A stretch of DNA of 64,000 nt from MKSF01 sp037190225. GTDB lineage: Bacteria > Bacteroidota > Bacteroidia > Chitinophagales > Chitinophagaceae. Numbering within the stretch: the stretch's first letter is position 1; every line of letters starts with the position of its first letter. Shown here one piece after another: positions 1-7,386 of this stretch. A program made the translations under genes and the position numbers. The DNA lies in NCBI GenBank assembly GCA_037190225.1, contig JBBCJL010000009.1, positions 62,001 to 126,000 on the forward strand, written 5' to 3'. The notes below the pieces were generated by a model. It did not search any database and was not told the origin of the DNA. It saw only the letters and a list, made by a program, of their open reading frames with translations.

Positions 1-2094
1 GTATATGCTCCAGCTGAGCAGTTGCTGCCAGGTGATGTTTTCTATCCTGAAAATATCATTCAGGCCATCGCCATTGGGTGTAAAGGCATTGGGCAGCCAT
101 AGCTGCATATGATGATCCACGGTTATATTGGCATAGGCCGTATCCCGGCAACCGTAGGCGTTGATGCCTGTAAGCATGTATTGTACGGACTCCTGCGGTG
201 TAGCTGCTACTGCCGCACCCATAGCGGTGTCCAGGTAGCGTGCCGGCCACCAGGTGTACAGCTCGGCTCCTGCCGCCTGCAGGGTGACACTGCTGCCATA
301 GGGTAGCGTGGTGTCGGAGGGTGCTATATGGACGTCCGGCACCGGCAGGTCTTCTATGTTTACGGTGACGGTGGTGTCGCAGCTCCCGGATTTTACCTGC
401 AGCGTATAGCTGCCTGCCGGCAGACCGGAGAAGGTGACAGCACTGTCCGTATCAGCAGTGCGGCGGGCAGGTCCGTCCTGTTGTTGCAGCGTATAGCTGT
501 AGCGGTGTATTTCCCGTGGGGTGATGGTGAGCGCTGCCTGTCCCGGGCAGGCCGTCAGGTAGGCGGGTATTTCCGGCAGGATGGTATGGACCACGGTAAA
601 GGTGTCTGTGTACCATTGACAGTCTTTGGCATAGCGTACCCATAATTTACCGGTATCTTTGGTATAGAGGGCGGCGGTGGTGTCCCCGTTATACCAGGTG
701 ATGCAGGTGGCATTGCTGTCGGTAGCAAGGGTAATGCCGTTGCCAAAGCATGAGGTTATATGTCCTCTATGCCGGTAGATGGTATCCGGTTGCGGCCGGG
801 GTATGGTATAGACAGGATGCGGCAGGTAATACCTGGCCCTGTCGACATAGCGCCCGTTGAGGCTGAAAGCATCCCTTTCCGGCTGGCAGGTCATACCTCG
901 GTTGCCCGGCTGGTGTATGATGTGGAAGGTCTGCGCGAAAGGCACAGCCGTAGCGGGTGGCAGCGGCAGGGGTGTCTGGTTCTCATCGTACAGTGTGTTG
1001 GAAAGCACGTAGAGCTTGCCGTCCGGACCTTGTGCAATATCACCCATATAGGAGGAGATAGCGGCCTGCCATGCGGGCCAGTAGTAGGCGGAGTTAGCCA
1101 GTACCTGTATACCGGATGTACGTATGCTGCTGAGGTCATGCGGTGCGCTCACGTCCCATTGTATGATGGAAGAGGCTTCATAATAGCCGGATTGCGGGTC
1201 GGGACGGGTAGTGTATAGCAGCCTGCTGTCGGGTGAGAAGCAGGTGCCGAAGGTCATAAGGGTATCTATAATGCGTGCGTTCTTAACAAGACCGCTGCAG
1301 GGCTCTATATCATACAGCTCCAGGCCTTTCGCGGTGCCTACGGCCAGCATGCGACCGTCAGGCGATGCTTTCATGGTACCGAAATAAAGGCCGTTCTGCT
1401 GATAGTCGGGTAAGGAAAAATTACCCGTATAAGAATATACGGGTCTGGTATCTACACCATTGTGGTTGATTTTCAAACTCACAAAACCATGAAAAGAGGT
1501 GACCCGTGCTATGAGGTAGAGGCCGTCACAGCCGGGGGCTATAGTGATTTTACTGCCTATGACGGTGCCGTTGGGCATAAGTGGTAAGAGCAGGTGACCG
1601 GGCAGGATGTCGCCTCTGCCGTTGTTGAGCCGCATGTCTACGATGCTGTACTGCAGGCCTTTGTCCAGGCAGGTGAAGATGTAATACTGCATGCTGTCGG
1701 CTGCGGAGGGTACGGCCAGCGGGTAGCCGTTGGCCATATCGTAGGAAGACAGCGGTACGGTGCCGCCGGGCATAGGGATGCCGTACCGGTCCATAAAGAC
1801 CGGGGTATGGGTGGTGCCCGTGCCTCGTTGCTTAAGGGGGATGTTCACAAAGAATTGCAGGGCACCGGTTATGTGATGGGACACTGCCACGGGGTGGCCG
1901 GGGCTGTTGCTCCATATATGATAAGGACGTGGTACGGTGCTGGGCGGTGGTATGCCGCCGTTTTGCGGGCTGCCGGTGGTAAAGTGTACATTGTGGCCGC
2001 ACCCGAAGTACCAGTGATTGTTGTAAAGCTCCTGGGCCTTAAGGTTATGACATAGCAGTGACGTTGCTATGGCACATAGCAAATAACGCATCAT
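1..2094 (-). CDS. T9SS type B (gliding-motility C-terminal domain) secreted protein, C-terminus cut by window edge
   Basis: The minus strand is open from ATG at 2094 to the window edge (698 codons visible, no stop). Residues 1-20 form a signal peptide ending near 'HNLKAQE'. Residues ~20-430 look like a WD40/YVTN-type beta-propeller: phrases such as 'SPDGRMLAVGTAKGLELYD' and 'GPDGKLYVLSN' recur. Then come Ig-like/SprB-like segments ('FSGLPAGSYTLQVKSGSCD') and finally the hallmark 'NAFTPNGDGLNDIF' of the gliding-motility-associated C-terminal domain (CHU_C), which directs export and surface attachment by the type IX secretion system. The last few tens of residues lie outside the window. Start choice: two adjacent ATGs (2094, 2091) precede a good signal peptide. 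Substrate or binding partner cannot be read from sequence. Confidence 0.85.
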   Translation of the reverse strand, partial: MMRYLLCAIATSLLCHNLKAQELYNNHWYFGCGHNVHFTTGSPQNGGIPPPSTVPRPYHIWSNSPGHPVAVSHHITGALQFFVNIPLKQRGTGTTHTPVFMDRYGIPMPGGTVPLSSYDMANGYPLAVPSAADSMQYYIFTCLDKGLQYSIVDMRLNNGRGDILPGHLLLPLMPNGTVIGSKITIAPGCDGLYLIARVTSFHGFVSLKINHNGVDTRPVYSYTGNFSLPDYQQNGLYFGTMKASPDGRMLAVGTAKGLELYDIEPCSGLVKNARIIDTLMTFGTCFSPDSRLLYTTRPDPQSGYYEASSIIQWDVSAPHDLSSIRTSGIQVLANSAYYWPAWQAAISSYMGDIAQGPDGKLYVLSNTLYDENQTPLPLPPATAVPFAQTFHIIHQPGNRGMTCQPERDAFSLNGRYVDRARYYLPHPVYTIPRPQPDTIYRHRGHITSCFGNGITLATDSNATCITWYNGDTTAALYTKDTGKLWVRYAKDCQWYTDTFTVVHTILPEIPAYLTACPGQAALTITPREIHRYSYTLQQQDGPARRTADTDSAVTFSGLPAGSYTLQVKSGSCDTTVTVNIEDLPVPDVHIAPSDTTLPYGSSVTLQAAGAELYTWWPARYLDTAMGAAVAATPQESVQYMLTGINAYGCRDTAYANITVDHHMQLWLPNAFTPNGDGLNDIFRIENITWQQLLSWSIY

Positions 2095-2168
2095 AATGAA
2101 AGCGTATTAACAAGGTGAATAAATAGGTGCGATGATCTGCTTAGATGGGAAGAGTGCAGTGCGCATAG

Positions 2169-2309
2169 AAAAAGGCGTGGAACTCAACTTACTGACTTGT
2201 AGCCCTAGGAAAGCATTGGAACAATAAGAGAGCCCACGCCCGGGTCGTGAGCCTATTCTACTTATTTTCTTGTTCCGTTTGAAATTTCCTAGGTTTCAAG
2301 TCAAGAATC
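2169..2309 (-). ncRNA. Rod-shaped structured RNA, candidate 6S-like RNA (or 5' leader)
   Basis: On the minus strand this stretch folds into one long interrupted hairpin: TGACTTG/CAAGTCA (2297-2303 with 2193-2199), CCTAGGAAA/TTTCCTAGG (2285-2293 with 2204-2212), GGAACA/TGTTCC, AATAAG/CTTATT, and a tip GCTCACG/CGTGGGC. This rod with internal loops resembles 6S RNA. The 3' end, CCACGCC followed by TTTTT (2180 to 2169), can instead pair with GGCGTGG at 2240-2234 as a terminator. A possible promoter lies just upstream on the minus strand (TTG at 2340-2338, TAATTC at 2320-2315). The T-run supports the minus orientation. The downstream gene starts at 2094, so a leader/attenuator role is the alternative. 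Family assignment is inference from shape only. Confidence 0.5.
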
Positions 2310-2372
2310 TAAGCGAATTAGCTAAAATGATTTTTAACAATATCGCAAATATAGGGTCATTTTCATTATGAC

Positions 2373-2410
2373 ATGACAAATATACCTATGTTTAATGACA
2401 AATATGTCAT
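2373..2410. promoter_or_regulatory. Repeated operator-like element upstream of the XRE-type regulator
   Basis: ATGACAAATAT occurs twice (2373-2383 and 2395-2405), 22 bp apart, i.e. about two helical turns. The second copy is part of a perfect palindrome, ATGACA-AATA-TGTCAT (2395-2410). It lies 38-75 bp upstream of the small helix-turn-helix gene at 2448, as expected for autoregulation. Binding is inferred. Confidence 0.4.
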
Positions 2411-2447
2411 TGTGTATATATTTTTTTATTTTTCTCTTTGACCATAT

Positions 2448-2711
2448 ATGGCACAATACAGGAACAAAGCGTTACTCAAGGCAATAGGCCTGGTCGCCAA
2501 AGAACTGCGTCAAAGCAAAAAATTATCTCTGGAATCTGTTACCAACGATTACAATTTAAAGAACGATCATAATCTCCATTTCGCCCGGATAGAGCAGGGT
2601 AACGGGAATATGACGGTCAGCACGCTTTCCTTGTTATGCCGGTATTATGATATCTCACTGACCGACTTCTTCAGAAAAGTTGATGCGGTATTGCAGGTAG
2701 GCAAGGATTAG
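2448..2711 (+). CDS. Small XRE-family helix-turn-helix regulator
   Basis: An 87-residue protein made almost wholly of one Cro/C1-type DNA-binding domain: 'KELRQSKKLSLESVTNDYNL' (helices 1-2) followed by 'FARIEQGNGNMTVSTLSLLC' (recognition helix, the E-x-G-x-x-x-x-T-x-x-x-L pattern of this family) and 'DISLTDFF'. This fits a DNA-binding repressor of about normal length for single-domain members. It stands alone on the plus strand, diverging from the RNA/T9SS gene on its left, with a repeated palindromic element just upstream. The start ATG at 2448 is the only one that keeps the whole domain. The regulated targets are unknown; autoregulation and control of the divergent RNA are possible. Confidence 0.75.
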   Translation: MAQYRNKALLKAIGLVAKELRQSKKLSLESVTNDYNLKNDHNLHFARIEQGNGNMTVSTLSLLCRYYDISLTDFFRKVDAVLQVGKD

Positions 2712-3061
2712 GCATATTTATTTTTGCTTACTGCCTGTGCCTGAAAAGCCCGCATATTGCTCCTCCCGACTCTAAGCTGTAATAGTACGCTGAACAGATA
2801 CAGAGTTGGAAAATTCAGAAAAACATTGTTAATCCATAGCCGGAAGGAAGGATCGCATCAGTGTGCTGTGCTGTCTTCCGGATATTCATTAACGCAATCA
2901 TTTCAATGACCTGCTTCGAAATCCTCACAGGGCTGCTGTAAGGGATCTTTCAGCCCGGAATTCCACTACCGGAATCCCTATAGTGCAAATATATGGCAAA
3001 TATTTCAATAATACGCCAAAGCGTAGCGAAATATTTTTTTAAAGTCTATTGCTTTGTACCG
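2712..3061. other. Intergenic region with one hairpin, no gene seen
   Basis: The stretch holds an inverted repeat CCGGAAG/CTTCCGG (2840-2846 with 2875-2881) bordered by TTAAT and ATTAA. It could end transcription of the upstream regulator, but lacks a T-run. Just before the next gene, GCAAATAT is repeated (around 2984 and 2997). Nothing codes convincingly here; the frame open from 2993 is discussed with the next gene. Confidence 0.5.
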
Positions 3062-3397
3062 ATGATAGATGAAGCCATAAGACTGCGATACAGGATCAAG
3101 ATAGCACTTGCGCTGCAGGAGCTTAAGCGGATGAATGCGGATCACAACAGGAAAAACAACCTGTCGGAGCCGGATGCGGATTATAAGAACAGCTCTTATG
3201 AGAAGATCGCTACGGAGATAGACGTGCGGTCGGCCACGGTATCAGACCTGTTTAATTTCAAGGATGATGCCAAGATCAGTACATTGGTAGCCACCATCTA
3301 CGGTATGAACAGGACGATGACGGAATTCGGTAAGGTGTTTGATAAGATCACTGAGCAGCAGATCACACAGTTCCTGGAAAAGAAGAAGAGGTATTAA
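3062..3397 (+). CDS. Small helix-turn-helix DNA-binding protein
   Basis: About 111 residues from ATG 3062: 'MIDEAIRLRYRIKIALALQE' leads into a region with an insertion ('NNLSEPDADYKNSSYEK'), followed by 'IATEIDVRSATVSDLFNFKD' which has the helix-turn-helix cadence of XRE-like proteins, and a C-terminal helix 'FGKVFDKITEQQITQFLEKK'. The reading frame extends upstream to an ATG at 2993, but those 23 residues (Tyr/Phe-rich, AT-rich DNA) do not look like the start of a DNA-binding domain, so I prefer 3062. The gene is the second small regulator in 1 kb and is likely a transcription factor; the target is unknown. Confidence 0.6.
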   Translation: MIDEAIRLRYRIKIALALQELKRMNADHNRKNNLSEPDADYKNSSYEKIATEIDVRSATVSDLFNFKDDAKISTLVATIYGMNRTMTEFGKVFDKITEQQITQFLEKKKRY

Positions 3398-3522
3398 TAG
3401 GAGTGTGGTCGAAAACAGCAGTAGTGTCTGTTATGTTAGTAACGCAGCTATTAGTTATTCTATAACTCCAATTCCTATTTTATGTCTTCATTAATTTGGT
3501 ATCTGACATTATCATAATTCGC

Positions 3523-4152
3523 ATGTCCCAATATATCTTCGGTACCCTTATCATAGTATTGGTTATCATCATAACCTTAATTCGTCTAAAGAACCAAAAG
3601 CTCCAGCCTGATAGAGGTACCCGCAGAGCATCAGGTATGCCTTTCCCGGAGCAAGCAGTGCCTAATGATAAGCTCGTGATCATAGAGGATATATCAGAAG
3701 CTGATATCCGTAAAGTAGTGCAGGAATTTTGCAATGCCTATAATAAAAGGTCTTACCAGGCCATCCCCAGGCTGATACAGCTGGCAGATAAAAAGTTTGC
3801 GGTCACATTTCCTTATAATATTAAATGGGAAATCTTTTGTTTCTTTATCAATTACCTCCATTACCCGCTGGGGTTAGATCGCGCGTTTCCCATCGTAGGA
3901 TGGGCGACTGCTCAATCTACGGATAACTGGATAACAGCCGACAGCGCCAATAAGCAGGTCATGCTGTATATCAGCGACAGCGATACCGAATATGATAATG
4001 TGTACTTAACCACATCAGATAATATAGGTTACAAGCTGGGCTTTGCGAACGGGCAGGAAAAGCAACTGTTGAGCACTCTTGGAAAGGCCTATATCCCGCC
4101 TTCCGTAGCTGTCAGTGCACTGGCAACAAAAGCCTATACCGATTTTAAATAG
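3523..4152 (+). CDS. Membrane-anchored protein of unknown function
   Basis: From ATG 3523 the protein begins 'MSQYIFGTLIIVLVIIITLI', a single N-terminal membrane anchor followed by basic residues 'RLKNQK', so the ~180-residue soluble part may face either side. A TTG start at 3496 would add nine residues but the ATG gives a cleaner anchor. The soluble domain is mixed alpha/beta ('IPRLIQLADKKFAVTFPYNI', 'VMLYISDSDTEYDNVYL'). I do not recognise the family. It lies between a regulator and a MORN-repeat lipoprotein, a common setting for polymorphic-toxin immunity proteins, but no toxin gene is adjacent and that idea is only inference. Confidence 0.6.
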   Translation: MSQYIFGTLIIVLVIIITLIRLKNQKLQPDRGTRRASGMPFPEQAVPNDKLVIIEDISEADIRKVVQEFCNAYNKRSYQAIPRLIQLADKKFAVTFPYNIKWEIFCFFINYLHYPLGLDRAFPIVGWATAQSTDNWITADSANKQVMLYISDSDTEYDNVYLTTSDNIGYKLGFANGQEKQLLSTLGKAYIPPSVAVSALATKAYTDFK

Positions 4153-4273
4153 CAGTACCGCTACTGCAGTGTTCACAGATAAGGCTGATATATCAAATTT
4201 GCATTGTAATTTTGAGCCTTTATCTGCCTGTTGTTCTATGCTTACAGGTATTACTTTGAAATGTAGCTGTATA

Positions 4274-5185
4274 ATGAGGTCTAACCGCTCTAAAATTTCC
4301 GGCGCTGTAACTTGCTGCTCCTTTTTACTCTTGCTGTTTATAAGCTCCTGTGTCAATAGAAACGGCTTACAGCCGGTCATTATAAAATATCCTGACGGGC
4401 AGGTAAAGGTGGAAGGCACTAAGCTTAACGGAAAGAAGCATGGCGTATCAAGAACATATTACGCGGACGGGCAATTACAAACTGAAAACCATTGGGATAA
4501 CGATGTGCAGGCAGGCAAGAGCACCAAATGGTTTGAAAATGGCGTGAAAAAAGAAGAGGGCCATATGTTGCTCGGAGAGCAGGATGGAGAGTGGAAGTAT
4601 TATGATAAGCTGGATGGGCGGTATATCTATTCTGTGTTTTATGATAAGGGTGAAATGGTGCATTATACATTTGCCGGTGATAAGTACCGGTGGCGCAATA
4701 TTGAACTGGCGGATATGGATATTACATTTTCATTCCCGACATACCTTATGGATGGTGTAAAGGAGCATACCTATACCGGCTATTGGGCCATGTATCCCTG
4801 GGCGCAGAAAAAGGATATTGAATATTATGCTGTCATAAAGACCCATTTCACTGTTCCTAAAGATGTATTAAAGTCCAATATAGAAGGATTTACAAAGGAT
4901 AATGCAGATGCAATGTCTATGTTCCTGGGTGGTGATGGTAATAACCATAGTATTCCTAATATAAGGGCTGACAGGTATGAGATAAAAGAGCATAAAGCGA
5001 TCAGTTTTAAGGGTCAGGACGCTTTTATACTGCATGTTTATTTTAGTGATCTGCAGGTAGATTTTAAATCACTTATTATCCCGTGCCAGCATAGTCTCCA
5101 GATGGTAACCGCTTATTTTAATAAAGATGTTCCGCAGGCACAACGGGACCGCTATTTCGGATCTGTAACGATAAAAACATTTTAA
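4274..5185 (+). CDS. YwqK-like MORN-variant lipoprotein
   Basis: From ATG 4274 the protein has a lipoprotein signal peptide with lipobox 'LFISSC' (Cys ~26), then MORN_2-type repeats: 'YPDGQVKVEGTKLNGKKHG', 'YYADGQLQTENHWDNDVQAG', 'WFENGVKKEEGHMLLGEQDG', 'WKYYDKLDGRY'. This repeat pattern defines the YwqK family, often annotated as antitoxin-like; the activity is poorly known. The C-terminal half (~residues 150-303) is an unrelated domain 'DITFSFPTYLMDGVKE', possibly a PsbP/DcrB-like fold that often processes outer-leaflet stress signals (inference). The frame is open further upstream to 4115, overlapping the previous gene, but only the start at 4274 gives a signal peptide. A terminator follows at 5266-5285. 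Confidence 0.7.
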   Translation: MRSNRSKISGAVTCCSFLLLLFISSCVNRNGLQPVIIKYPDGQVKVEGTKLNGKKHGVSRTYYADGQLQTENHWDNDVQAGKSTKWFENGVKKEEGHMLLGEQDGEWKYYDKLDGRYIYSVFYDKGEMVHYTFAGDKYRWRNIELADMDITFSFPTYLMDGVKEHTYTGYWAMYPWAQKKDIEYYAVIKTHFTVPKDVLKSNIEGFTKDNADAMSMFLGGDGNNHSIPNIRADRYEIKEHKAISFKGQDAFILHVYFSDLQVDFKSLIIPCQHSLQMVTAYFNKDVPQAQRDRYFGSVTIKTF

Positions 5186-5206
5186 TAGCCGGCATTGACC
5201 TGTGAT

Positions 5207-5285
5207 AAAGGACGGAGCTGATCCCTACGTCCTTTACCTGTAGGGAATAATCACCCGCCCTCTCCGGGTGGAAACACCCATTTTT
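5207..5285 (+). terminator. Nested hairpins ending in a Rho-independent terminator
   Basis: GGGTG-GAAA-CACCC (5266-5279) is followed by ATTTTT (5280-5285): a classic plus-strand terminator for the YwqK-like gene. Upstream sit two overlapping stems, AAAGGACG/CGTCCTTT (5207-5214 with 5228-5235) and TCCCTAC/GTAGGGA (5222-5228 with 5240-5246), that cannot both form. Confidence 0.65.
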
Positions 5286-5348
5286 GGCCGCAGTACAGGG
5301 ATTTTTAAAGAGGTTTTGTAAGTTTACAGGACCTGAAAAATCCTATAC

Positions 5349-5552
5349 ATGAAAACACTATTCTCCAAACCACTGCAAACGGCTGCTATCCTGCTGCTGG
5401 CTTTAGGCAGCTGTAAAAAAGAAGGGCAACGGGACATATCCCGTTACCAGTCCCTTTCCGCCATCAGTGGCAGCACCACCTTGCTCACTTATTATGACTT
5501 TGGCACGGATATCCTGGAAGAGGATTTTCTCACAACACAGTACCTATTATAA
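5349..5552 (+). CDS. Small lipoprotein of unknown function
   Basis: A 67-residue product with an N-terminal lipoprotein signal, 'LLLALGSCKKEG' (lipobox LGSC, Cys ~22; the +2 Lys favours outer-membrane sorting in Bacteroidota). The mature part is only ~45 residues and contains 'LLTYYDFGTDILEEDFLTTQ', which is acidic. It precedes a barrel-like protein by 30 bp on the same strand, so the two are probably cotranscribed. It could be the remnant of a longer lipoprotein cut by a stop codon, since the sequence ends abruptly after an ordinary-looking stretch. No family recognised. Confidence 0.5.
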   Translation: MKTLFSKPLQTAAILLLALGSCKKEGQRDISRYQSLSAISGSTTLLTYYDFGTDILEEDFLTTQYLL

Positions 5553-5582
5553 CTATACTAAAGGAGAATTAAGGCTGCACAG

Positions 5583-6275
5583 ATGGAATTATTAAGAACA
5601 TATATGCTGAACATGGTAAGTATGGCTGTACTAAGTATCGCTGTACTTACCTGTATTGTACAGCAAGCGCCGTCCTACGGCCAGCAGATAGCTGTCGGAG
5701 GTAGTATCAACTATTTATCCAATGGCATTTATCTTACCTACCGGCTACCTTCCCGGTCACATTGGACCCTGGATGGGGGCATCCGGGTGATGGTCAATAC
5801 CTATATCTTGAATGAGAACAGGCAGAATTTTATTTATTACCAGAATGGTTATGCAGCTAACCTGTGGCAGCATTTCGGTTTGCTGGTGCGCCCGCAGTTC
5901 CGCATTTTCGAATACAGGAATATCGGATTGAATGCTATGGGCAATATGCTGTTCTCCTGCCATGCATTGAAATATAAAAAACATCGTTGGCCGGGTACAG
6001 AAGTATATTTTAAGAAAGCCGCTCCGTCTATGGAAGCCACAATAGGCCTGAATGCTTACTGGAACATCAGTAAAAGGTTACAGGTAAACGGAGGAATAGG
6101 CTATGGTATTGCATTGCTATATTACTCCCGGTATGGTGTGAATTTAACTACCGGGGAGCCTGTTACTACAATCCGCATAGGGAAAAGGGGTTACCAGGGA
6201 TGCTGGGATCTAGAGTACGTTGGGCTGGATGGTATGCCTATGTTTACCATGGGTGTGGCTTACGGGCTGAAGTAG
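5583..6275 (+). CDS. Probable outer-membrane beta-barrel protein
   Basis: A 230-residue protein with a signal peptide (hydrophobic 'MLNMVSMAVLSIAVLTCIV' then cleavage near 'SYGQQ'), followed by alternating amphipathic strands such as 'IAVGGSINYLSNGIYLTYRL', 'HWTLDGGIRVMV' and 'LQVNGGIGYGIALLYYSRYG', ending 'MPMFTMGVAYGLK'. This strand pattern and length fit an 8-stranded OmpW/PorT-like barrel; the C-terminal residue is Lys rather than the common Phe. Paired with the small lipoprotein upstream. Function unknown. In-frame ATGs at 5583, 5604 and 5613 all give usable signal peptides; 5583 is taken. Confidence 0.6.
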   Translation: MELLRTYMLNMVSMAVLSIAVLTCIVQQAPSYGQQIAVGGSINYLSNGIYLTYRLPSRSHWTLDGGIRVMVNTYILNENRQNFIYYQNGYAANLWQHFGLLVRPQFRIFEYRNIGLNAMGNMLFSCHALKYKKHRWPGTEVYFKKAAPSMEATIGLNAYWNISKRLQVNGGIGYGIALLYYSRYGVNLTTGEPVTTIRIGKRGYQGCWDLEYVGLDGMPMFTMGVAYGLK

Positions 6276-6465
6276 CACAGGTCGATCCTGGGGTACTGAT
6301 TCCGGACAGTTAAAATCTTGACAAACCTGTTATTGTTATGATTTCCTTGTATGCGGGATGGTTTACAGCTATTATATTTGTGCGGGAATCTGTCCTTATC
6401 CGGCAACTGCTTTTGAGAATGGATAAGAATGCCTTTCCGGTCACATCTTTAAAACGGGAACTATT

Positions 6466-7014
6466 ATGGATGCCATACTTGAAAAGATCAGGGATTTTGC
6501 CGATAAGGCGCACGGAGAGCAGCAGCGGAAATATACGCCGGAGCGATATATCGTGCACCCGGTAAGGGTCATGGAAATATGTAAGCAATATACCGATAGC
6601 CTTCCTGTCCTGGCGGCCGCGCTCCTGCACGATGTTATAGAAGATACCCCGGTTTCCGAAAAGGATATCGCTCTATTCCTTAAAACTATTATGCCGGAAG
6701 CTATGGTTGCAGAGACGGTACGACTGGTGGTAGAGCTGACGGATGTGTATGTCAAGCAGGCCTATCCGCAGTGGAACCGTACTAAAAGAAAGCAGGAAGA
6801 AACCGTACGGCTGTCTGAGACCAGCGCGGAGGCCCAGACCATAAAATATGCGGATATCCTGGATAATAGCCATGAAATACTCCGGTATGATCCTCATTTC
6901 GGCAGGCGTTTCCTGAAAGAATGCAAAGCTATGCTTGCCGTTGCTACACGTGGCAACAGGGAGCTGTATAAACGTACCCTGACCGCAATAGATACGGCAT
7001 TGAAAAGTATTTAA
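6466..7014 (+). CDS. HD-domain protein, MESH1-like small alarmone hydrolase
   Basis: A 182-residue protein consisting of the hydrolase half of RelA/SpoT. Visible motifs: 'YTPERYIVHPVRVMEICKQY' (conserved H in the first helix pair), 'AAALLHDVIEDTP' (the HD metal-binding motif with the downstream EDT), and 'TIKYADILDNSHEIL' (matching the K-x-A-D-x-x-x-N motif). There is no synthetase or TGS/ACT domain. Length matches metazoan/bacterial MESH1-type small alarmone hydrolases (~180 aa), which remove the 3' pyrophosphate from (p)ppGpp. The 'R-K/Y-x-x-Y' context supports this over a generic HD phosphohydrolase. It stands alone 190 bp after the barrel gene. Substrate specificity ((p)ppGpp, ppApp or NADPH) cannot be read from sequence. 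Confidence 0.7.
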   Translation: MDAILEKIRDFADKAHGEQQRKYTPERYIVHPVRVMEICKQYTDSLPVLAAALLHDVIEDTPVSEKDIALFLKTIMPEAMVAETVRLVVELTDVYVKQAYPQWNRTKRKQEETVRLSETSAEAQTIKYADILDNSHEILRYDPHFGRRFLKECKAMLAVATRGNRELYKRTLTAIDTALKSI

Positions 7015-7126
7015 CCCGGTATTCCCTCCATTCAACGGGCAATTTCCCGTACCGGGCTAATTCCGGGATGGCTGTACGCAGTAATGATTATTTTTGTGCA
7101 GGACCAACTGTAAACTTATACCGCTT

Positions 7127-7330
7127 ATGACATTGATCGCTATACTTTTCCCGTTCCTGTCCTTCTTCTTACGGGGACGCATACTTACCGGGCTGATCTG
7201 CCTGATACTACAGATAACGCTCATCGGCTGGATACCTGCTGCTATCTGGGCGGTGATCTCTTTACAGAACTCACGGGCGGACAGGAGGAACAGGGAGCTG
7301 ATCCGGGCTATGTACCAGCAACGAAAGTAA
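7127..7330 (+). CDS. YqaE/Pmp3-family small membrane protein
   Basis: From ATG 7127 (67 codons) the product has two membrane segments, 'LIAILFPFLSFFLRG' and 'LICLILQITLIGWIPAAIWA', joined by a short polar turn, then a basic tail rich in Arg. The second segment carries the 'LT-x-x-G-W-x-P-x-x-x-x-A' signature of the Pmp3/YqaE/UPF0057 family, tiny proteolipids tied to membrane potential and salt or cold stress. The frame is open to a TTG at 7094, but that adds a polar stretch with two Cys and is unlikely to be translated. It lies just downstream of the alarmone hydrolase gene, so both may be stress-related (inference). Confidence 0.75.
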   Translation: MTLIAILFPFLSFFLRGRILTGLICLILQITLIGWIPAAIWAVISLQNSRADRRNRELIRAMYQQRK

Positions 7331-7386
7331 TGGGCGGCGGGAGCTCAGTGTATTGTTCCGGTAGCCAGGTGTGTACCGGGCCGTTC

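Noticed and set aside
328..1218. Plus-strand open frames across 109-2055
   Set aside because: They run antisense to the continuous T9SS type B gene on the minus strand, which has a signal peptide and a CHU_C motif; the plus frames have no family likeness.
2993..3061. Upstream extension of the second helix-turn-helix gene
   Set aside because: The added 23 residues are aromatic-rich and unlike the domain; ATG 3062 gives a natural start.
4115..4273. Upstream extension of the YwqK-like lipoprotein
   Set aside because: Overlaps the preceding gene and would bury the signal peptide.
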